Shown: piece after piece, positions 32,620 through 37,802 of the stretch | Position numbering within the stretch: the stretch's first letter is position 1 | Layout: every line of letters begins with the position of its first letter | Source: Myxococcales bacterium | Lineage (GTDB): Bacteria; Myxococcota_A; Polyangia; Polyangiales; Polyangiaceae | NCBI GenBank assembly: GCA_023248745.1 | Contig: JAHFDZ010000006.1 | Span: 10,942-48,743 of the forward strand | Direction: 5' to 3' | DNA: 37,802 nt | Translations under genes and position numbers: made by a program | The notes under the pieces: model-generated | What the model was told of the DNA's origin: nothing | The model's database searches: none | The model's input: the letters and a program-made list of their open reading frames with translations, nothing else

Positions 32620-33978
32620 TCAAGGTGCGGAAATAACACGACCGGTCGAAGACGGCGAAAGCGTTCCATCAAAGATTCGCCTGCCACGCAGATAGGTAGC
32701 GCACACTCTCCCGGTCACTGAGCGCTCATCATAGGGCGTGAGCTTGTGGCGATGCTCGAGCTTCGATCCCGCGATCGTTTGGATCGCATCGGGATCGAAT
32801 ACCGTAAGGTCCGCGTCGAAGCCCGTGGCGATTGCGCCCTTCTTGCCCCAAAGCCCGACCAGCTTCGCCGGCGTTTCGCACATCCATTTTGCAACGTCAC
32901 CGAGCGTGGCGCCGCGCTGCTGTGCTTGCGACCAAATCGCGATGAGGCCGAGCTGCAACGACGCGATACCTCCCCATGCCTTCGAGAAGTCGCCCGAGTC
33001 GCAGCACTTGAGGGCGGGCGTTGCAGGGGAGTGATCCGTCACGACTTGCGTGACAATTTCGTCCTTGAGCCCTCGCCAAAGGCGCTCTCGATTCTCGCGT
33101 TCACGGATCGGAGGTGCACACTTGAACTCCGTAGCGCCATCGGGGATCTCTTCTGCGACAAACGTTAGGTAGTGAGGACACGTTTCGGCGCTGATGGTGA
33201 CACCCGCCTCTCGTGCGTCGCGAATGTTGAGCAGTGCATCTGCTGACGAAAGATGAACGATATGCGCGCGAACGCCGAACTCGCGCACGAGTCGTATCAC
33301 CATGTCAACGGCCTGGTTTTCGGCCGCTTTGGGTCGCGACTCTAAGTAGTAAATATACTTTCTCAATTCGGCCGGCGATAAATTGTGCTGCGCTTTGAGT
33401 GCTTCGTCGATAGGACCCGATACCTCGGCGTGCACCAACAGCGGCGCGCCGGTCTCGGCGAGCAAAGGCAGCGCACGTCGCAGGTCGTCTTCGAGCACGT
33501 GCGGAAACTCGTCGACGCCTGACTCGGCGAGAAAGCACTTGAATGCAACGGCTCCGTGCGCGCGCAGCGGCACGAGCTCGTGGCCATTGCTCGGCAAGAG
33601 ACCACCCGAAAATGCAACATCGACCCACACATTTTTCTCTGCCGCTTCGCGTTTGCGCTCGATGCCGCTTACCGTGGTGGTCGGCGGCAAGCTGTTCAGC
33701 GGCATGTCAACGAGCGTGGTCACGCCGCCTGCGGCCGCCGCGCGTGTGGCGCTCGCAAAGCCTTCCCACTCGGCGCGTCCTGGATCGTTAATGTGCACGT
33801 GCGAGTCAACGAGCCCAGGCATCACGACAAGCGAGCCGAAGTCGTCAAGTGGAACGCCTTGCTCGATCGATTCGTAACTATCAATGCGAACAATTGTTTC
33901 GCCCGTGATGTGCACGGCCGCGGCGCGCAGTCCGTCTTGCGCGAGGACGCGCGTGCTTCGAACGATGCGACGATCCAT
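32620..33978 (-). CDS. allB: Allantoinase
   Basis: With the ATG at 33978 the protein has 452 residues. Cyclic amidohydrolase metal ligands are visible: H60 and H62 in VDSHVHINDPGR, the Lys147 that becomes carbamylated in AVAFKCFL, H183 in LVHAE, H239/H242 in HIVHLSSAD and D315 in VTDHSP. The enzyme opens allantoin to allantoate. The N-terminal start could be the TTG at 34008 that overlaps the previous stop, but the family begins near the chosen ATG. It is followed 41 bp later by the fusion gene. Confidence 0.94.
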   Translation of the reverse strand: MDRRIVRSTRVLAQDGLRAAAVHITGETIVRIDSYESIEQGVPLDDFGSLVVMPGLVDSHVHINDPGRAEWEGFASATRAAAAGGVTTLVDMPLNSLPPTTTVSGIERKREAAEKNVWVDVAFSGGLLPSNGHELVPLRAHGAVAFKCFLAESGVDEFPHVLEDDLRRALPLLAETGAPLLVHAEVSGPIDEALKAQHNLSPAELRKYIYYLESRPKAAENQAVDMVIRLVREFGVRAHIVHLSSADALLNIRDAREAGVTISAETCPHYLTFVAEEIPDGATEFKCAPPIRERENRERLWRGLKDEIVTQVVTDHSPATPALKCCDSGDFSKAWGGIASLQLGLIAIWSQAQQRGATLGDVAKWMCETPAKLVGLWGKKGAIATGFDADLTVFDPDAIQTIAGSKLEHRHKLTPYDERSVTGRVCATYLRGRRIFDGTLSPSSTGRVISAP

Positions 33979-34004
33979 TGACGGCGAGGGTAAACCTCTT
34001 TGGA

Positions 34005-35429
34005 TCAAAACAACTTAAAGAGCACCTGAAACGCACCCAAACACATCTCGTCGAGCGTCGTCTCGCCGAGCTTCACGTTCTGCGGCGCAGTGAGGCCTTG
34101 CTGCTTGAGCGCGCCCGCCACTGCGAGGTTGTCGAGCGTGTTGTTGTACGTGCACCGCATCTTGACCTTGTCACCAGGATTGAGAATCGGCAGCTTGTCG
34201 AATGCGGCGTCATACGAATAGCTGCGCTGCCAGTTGAAGTCCCATCGCGGCTCTTGAAGGAGGCACTGGCTGGTTCCGTCTTTGCGCTCGACCCAAATTT
34301 TTTCGTCGACGCCGACGTAGTGCATGTGCGCGCCGATGCCTGAAAGATGCAGTGGGGGCGTCGCAAAGCCGCCTATCTTTTCGGGCACCGTAAAGACCAT
34401 CGTCTCGGTATGCGCGGTCGTTCCTGCCGGAATCTCAAACGCCACGCCCTTGGTGGGGTCGTCGGGACCACTCATCAATCCGGTACCACTGATTGTGGCG
34501 TCGCTCTGATAGTTGCCCTGCAAGAGTGCGTATCCAAAGTACGTCGGAGTGGAGGCCGTGTAGCGGAGCTGCACCTTGGTTGAGTCAGGCGCCATCACGC
34601 CTGCGTGCGGGTGGTAGTGAACCTGCATCACGAAGAGCGTATTGGGTTCGATTGGCGTGCCCGCATCCGGCGGAAATTCGGATGGCCTGCTGCCCGGAGC
34701 CCATGCCCCAAGGAGCGCGTTGCTGCTGATGCCGGGGCCGCCGAAGCAGTCATAGGACTCGCCGACGCTTGCCTTCTTCAGGCTCTGACGGTTGGGGTCC
34801 GAGAAAAGTAACGCGTGATGCACAATTTTCGGATTGCCCGGGATGAAGTAGCTGCCGTTGAGGTATTGGCGCTCCGTGATTTTGGGATCGAGAACGAAAC
34901 ATCGAAACTGGTCCTTCGAACCAATGGGCGTGTACGTCGACGTTGGCACGAGCTCGATATTGGGAGTCGCAAGTTCGATCTTGGTTGGCGGCGTCGCCAC
35001 GGGGAGATCGGCAGGGTTGCCTTCGGCCATGCCGGTATCGGACCATGCCTTGATCGTCGCGATTTGCGCTTCGGTGAGACGCTCGTCATTTTGCCAAGGC
35101 AGCGGTGGCGTGCATTCGCCCGTGTCGTGAGCTCCCCACGGAGGCATTCGCTTCGCGCTCGTTTCTTCGACGATCGCCCCTGCCATATTGCGCGCGTGTA
35201 AGTACGTGGTCAGCGCAAAGGGCGCGATGCCCCCTTCGGTGTGACACGTTTGACAGCGGGCCTGAATGATGGGCGCGACGTCCTTGTTGTAGGTAACGCC
35301 GCCAGCTGAAGCGTCGGCCACAACCGCCGCGCCATCCGCCACGCCCGCCTCTTGCGGCAGCGGAGGTGCCGTTTGGACCGTTGAAGAACAGCCGAATACC
35401 GTAACTGCCAAAGCAGCAAACCACCGCAT
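34005..35429 (-). CDS. Lipoprotein with heme c and copper ascorbate-dependent monooxygenase domains
   Basis: The ATG at 35429 follows GGAG and gives MRWFAALAVTVFGCSS, a lipoprotein signal. Residues 45-135 are a c-type cytochrome domain: C59-x-x-C62-H63 (RCQTCHTEG) and Met95 (KRMPPW) as probable distal ligand. Residues 150-470 resemble the copper type II monooxygenase (PHM-like) fold: HH204-205 in KIVHHALLFSD, H271 and H273 in VHYHPH, and H368/H370 in IGAHMHYVG. Such heme-fused members in Myxococcota and Planctomycetes are uncharacterised; an oxidative periplasmic role is inferred. It lies 26 bp before allB on the same strand. Confidence 0.82.
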   Translation of the reverse strand: MRWFAALAVTVFGCSSTVQTAPPLPQEAGVADGAAVVADASAGGVTYNKDVAPIIQARCQTCHTEGGIAPFALTTYLHARNMAGAIVEETSAKRMPPWGAHDTGECTPPLPWQNDERLTEAQIATIKAWSDTGMAEGNPADLPVATPPTKIELATPNIELVPTSTYTPIGSKDQFRCFVLDPKITERQYLNGSYFIPGNPKIVHHALLFSDPNRQSLKKASVGESYDCFGGPGISSNALLGAWAPGSRPSEFPPDAGTPIEPNTLFVMQVHYHPHAGVMAPDSTKVQLRYTASTPTYFGYALLQGNYQSDATISGTGLMSGPDDPTKGVAFEIPAGTTAHTETMVFTVPEKIGGFATPPLHLSGIGAHMHYVGVDEKIWVERKDGTSQCLLQEPRWDFNWQRSYSYDAAFDKLPILNPGDKVKMRCTYNNTLDNLAVAGALKQQGLTAPQNVKLGETTLDEMCLGAFQVLFKLF

Positions 35430-35507
35430 GCGCACTCCAAACCCCAATTCCCGTTTTGAGTGTAACGGGGGACGGTTCATTGGCACCAAATGCTACGTCT
35501 CAAATGC

Positions 35508-37001
35508 TCACAGGATGCGAATTGCGCCCAACCGGTGGCCTTCCTTCATCCAGGCGCCAATGCGATCGGCATGGCTGCGCGTGTCGATGGCGGCCTTGGG
35601 GATGGTGCCATCCGCGATCATGCGCTCGAGCTCGGGCTGGCTCGATTCACCCACGCGATCGGCGAGGGCTTGCTGCAAATTCATCGCAACGACGGGCATT
35701 CCGGTCGCAGCGGCTTGGGGCTTTGCGACGAGCAAGGGATCGATGCAGCTCGAAAGATCGTTGGTATCCGCCATGCGATTGCTGAGATTCGCGATATTGA
35801 ATCGCGTTTTGAGCGTCGCCGCGACCGACGAATGCTCGAATGTCGTCGACACGACGGCGCCACGCTTTGCACGGCCCCCAATGACCAGCGCAGGAACGCG
35901 AAATCCACGTTGCTGGAATTCGACGTACTCGTCCTTGGCCGACGGCGGCGGCACGTGGTCGAAAAAGCCACCGTGCTCATCGTAGGTAATGATGAACAGC
36001 AATCGATCCCATTGTGGGGATTGCGCCAGCGCTTCGTACACGGTCGCGACGAAAGCTTGTCCTTTGCGAACGTCGTGCGAGGGGTGGTCGTCGCTCGACA
36101 GAAAATCAGGGTCAATGAGGCTGAAATTGGGCAGTTTACCCGCTTTGGCAGCGCTAAAAAAATCGCTAATCGGAGCGGTCGGATTCATCGTTGCGAGCTT
36201 TCCAATAAAGCCGCCCAAGTACCAAGCTGCCGCTCCGGCGTAGTAGTTCTTATAGGACTTTCCAACCGATTTCATCCGGTCCCAAACGGTGTCTGGGATG
36301 CTCGTAAGGATTGGGTTGTTGGACTTTTTGCCACCTGCGGTGCACGCGTGAAGGTAGTAGCGATTGGGCCAAGTCGGGCCGAGCACCGATGCAAACCAGT
36401 TATCGCAAACGGTGTAATTGTCTGCGAGCCAATAGTAAAATGGGATTTGCGATCGGTCGTGATACCCCATCGTGTCGCGTTCGTTGGCGCCAGCGTGCGC
36501 TTTGACGAAACCATCATTTTTCCCGTCGTTCCATGAGGAATGGACCGCGTCCCAATCGTGAGGGAGGTCTTCGGGAGTAAAGTCTGTAAACTGATGAACG
36601 ACAACATCGTTGCCATTCTTGTCGGCATTCGACTCTTTTCCGCTTAATCCCTTTATTGATGTTCGATTGGCATATTTCGCATCGAGCTGAAGCGCCCCGA
36701 GGAAGTGGTCAAACGAGCGGTTCTCCATCATCAACACGACGATCGTGTCGATTGGCGCCAGGAGCTCTTCGGGCGTGAGGGTTGGCACCCGCGACGCATC
36801 GGGCGTTGTTGCGGCGTCTGCCACCTGCTGATCGTTCGGTTGCTGGGTATCGCGCGGGGGAGCTGGCGGCGCCGTTTCGGACGCCTCGGAAAGCGCGTCG
36901 CTACTGCATCCCGCAATCGCGACGGCCCCAAGGCCTAGCTGTGCGACGACAGTGCGCCGCGAAACCACGTTGTCGCTATCGTTCTCTTTCCGCTTGCTCA
37001 T
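35508..37001 (-). CDS. Phosphoesterase / phospholipase C family protein with Tat-type signal
   Basis: This 497-residue protein starts with SRRTVVAQLGLGAVAIAGC, a twin-arginine motif followed by a lipobox, so it is probably a Tat-exported lipoprotein. A Pro/Ala/Asp linker runs to about residue 75. The phosphoesterase domain begins at IDTIVVLMMENRSFDHFLG and contains WFASVLGPTWPNR, SSDDHPSHDVRKGQAFV and YDEHGGFFDHVPPP, with the metal/phosphate residues of acid phosphatase/phospholipase C (PF04185 type). Its substrate may be phospholipid or another phosphoester. It is 78 bp upstream of the monooxygenase gene. Confidence 0.88.
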   Translation of the reverse strand: MSKRKENDSDNVVSRRTVVAQLGLGAVAIAGCSSDALSEASETAPPAPPRDTQQPNDQQVADAATTPDASRVPTLTPEELLAPIDTIVVLMMENRSFDHFLGALQLDAKYANRTSIKGLSGKESNADKNGNDVVVHQFTDFTPEDLPHDWDAVHSSWNDGKNDGFVKAHAGANERDTMGYHDRSQIPFYYWLADNYTVCDNWFASVLGPTWPNRYYLHACTAGGKKSNNPILTSIPDTVWDRMKSVGKSYKNYYAGAAAWYLGGFIGKLATMNPTAPISDFFSAAKAGKLPNFSLIDPDFLSSDDHPSHDVRKGQAFVATVYEALAQSPQWDRLLFIITYDEHGGFFDHVPPPSAKDEYVEFQQRGFRVPALVIGGRAKRGAVVSTTFEHSSVAATLKTRFNIANLSNRMADTNDLSSCIDPLLVAKPQAAATGMPVVAMNLQQALADRVGESSQPELERMIADGTIPKAAIDTRSHADRIGAWMKEGHRLGAIRIL

Positions 37002-37074
37002 CTTCCCTCTTGGTCAGCTTCATTTATCACTTGCGAAACACATCTCTTTGCGACAACGCGGCCCGAGCACGTCC

Positions 37075-37647
37075 TTAGCGAGTCTCTCGCCTCGCGCATC
37101 GATGCGCAAGACCCACGCCGACGCATCGCGCTACGGAACATGGATCGCAGCTGCGTAGCTGCATCATGCATGAAAAGGCGTGCATCGTCACCTCACCGAC
37201 CGAGCCGGCTGCATCCGCTTCTTGAAGCGACTCGCAGGCGGACACCGCCTCATCTGCACATCCACTACGGCGCAACGCGACGCAATTCACGGGCAGTGCA
37301 ACGGGCGAGCAGTGAGCGACCTTCGGCTTTTCTACGACGCCACATGCGTGGAGTCGATCGGTGAGCGCCACGCGAGGCTTCCCGATCGCCTGCTCTATCG
37401 AAGGGTCGTCGACAGGTGCGTCAACGGTTTGTGGCAGCGTTGCCGAAACGTCGGCTATCGGTGCGGCCGCGCGGACAGTCAATTCATTTGACGAATCGAC
37501 ATAACTCGGGACGACGGCTGGTGGCAGGCGAAGGGGCCTTTCCGCGCACGCGGCGGACGTTGCCGCCACAAGAACCGCAAACGCACGGAAGTTTTCCTTT
37601 GGTGGCCTAAGGCCGACAATTACCGGCTCGGCTTTTCGAAATGGCAT
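37075..37647 (-). CDS. Cysteine-rich lipoprotein, 190 aa
   Basis: The ATG at 37647 follows GAGG with good spacing. The signal (MPFRKAEPVI..FAVLVAATSAAC) ends at lipobox TSAAC. A Pro/Val/Ala-rich linker covers the first half of the mature protein. The C-terminal part has about ten cysteines (HACGVV, AHCSPV, VNCVAL, RSGCADE, SACESL, FSCMM, RSCDPCSVARC, HRCARR), suggesting a disulfide-rich domain. No family is recognised. It is divergent from, and starts within, the RND gene start. Confidence 0.65.
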   Translation of the reverse strand: MPFRKAEPVIVGLRPPKENFRAFAVLVAATSAACAERPLRLPPAVVPSYVDSSNELTVRAAAPIADVSATLPQTVDAPVDDPSIEQAIGKPRVALTDRLHACGVVEKPKVAHCSPVALPVNCVALRRSGCADEAVSACESLQEADAAGSVGEVTMHAFSCMMQLRSCDPCSVARCVGVGLAHRCARRETR

Positions 37648-37802
37648 TTGTAACCTCACAGAATCCGCTCGACAAACCGGCACCCGTTTGGATGGTGCGG
37701 CTCGCAGCGCTGCAGGTGGGGCGACCGTGGATGATCGTCTCCATTGTGTTGTTCTTGGCCGCGATTGGAGCCGCCCTTGCGACCCGGCTCGAGTTGAAAA
37801 CG
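37641..37802 (+). CDS. N-terminus of an RND/MMPL-type transporter (partial)
   Basis: The frame is open from the ATG at 37641 to the end of the window: MAFVTSQNPLDKPAPVW followed by MVRLAALQVGRPWMIVSIVL and a hydrophobic helix ending LATRLELKT. This pattern (basic start, LQV.RPW, first helix, then RLELKT) matches the beginning of RND/MMPL exporters. An internal ATG at 37692 is a possible start and would avoid the 7-bp overlap with the divergent lipoprotein gene. The remainder lies outside the window. Confidence 0.6.
   Translation, partial: MAFVTSQNPLDKPAPVWMVRLAALQVGRPWMIVSIVLFLAAIGAALATRLELKT

Overview
The window looks like a chromosomal segment of a GC-rich Gram-negative bacterium, most likely a myxobacterium-type Myxococcota (Polyangia-like). 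This is inference from gene content: many short lipoproteins with Gly- or Asp/Ala/Pro-rich linkers, a myxobacterial-style SspB with a long Lys-rich tail, a heme c plus copper-monooxygenase lipoprotein, an outer-membrane TonB receptor and a zwf-opcA operon. No phage, IS element, integron or CRISPR-Cas system was seen. Most of the window is ordinary chromosome with tightly packed operons (many 4-bp ATGA overlaps).

Left part (1-13426). The C-terminus of an unidentified gene meets a LysR regulator. Next come a hypothetical protein, an operon of a TIGR01777 epimerase and an RCK potassium channel, and a divergent dipeptide epimerase. A minus-strand operon then runs sspB, a lipoprotein, livM, livG, livF and another lipoprotein; it holds three of the five usual branched-chain amino-acid ABC transporter parts but no livH or binding protein. 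Upstream lie a GIDE-domain membrane protein, a classical SDR with a clear intrinsic terminator, and a saccharopine-dehydrogenase-like enoyl reductase.

Middle (13427-21500). The intergenic region before zwf holds the most unusual signal: three identical 31-nt segments, each in the loop of a different long hairpin whose stems differ in sequence but keep pairing. Most G-U-compatible stem pairs favour RNA read from the minus strand. zwf, opcA and a small unknown gene follow as an operon, then an isolated class I tRNA with the leucine anticodon CAG but no long variable arm. A roughly 800-bp stretch without convincing genes carries phased CAATTG palindromes. Lipoproteins, a 2-hydroxychromene-2-carboxylate isomerase family protein and a degenerate SGNH-like lipoprotein complete the region.

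Right part (21570-37802). A Fur-box-like site precedes an iron-type operon: a small Asp-rich lipoprotein, an imelysin lipoprotein, an HTTM / vitamin-K-dependent-carboxylase-like membrane protein and a FecA-like TonB receptor. An atypical SDR and aconitase A follow on the other strand. A purine (urate/allantoin) degradation operon then encodes allantoinase, an allantoicase-OHCU decarboxylase fusion and 5-hydroxyisourate hydrolase; no uricase is present in the window. It is preceded by a cytochrome c / copper monooxygenase lipoprotein and a Tat-type phosphoesterase. The window ends in a lipoprotein gene divergent from the start of an RND/MMPL-type transporter.
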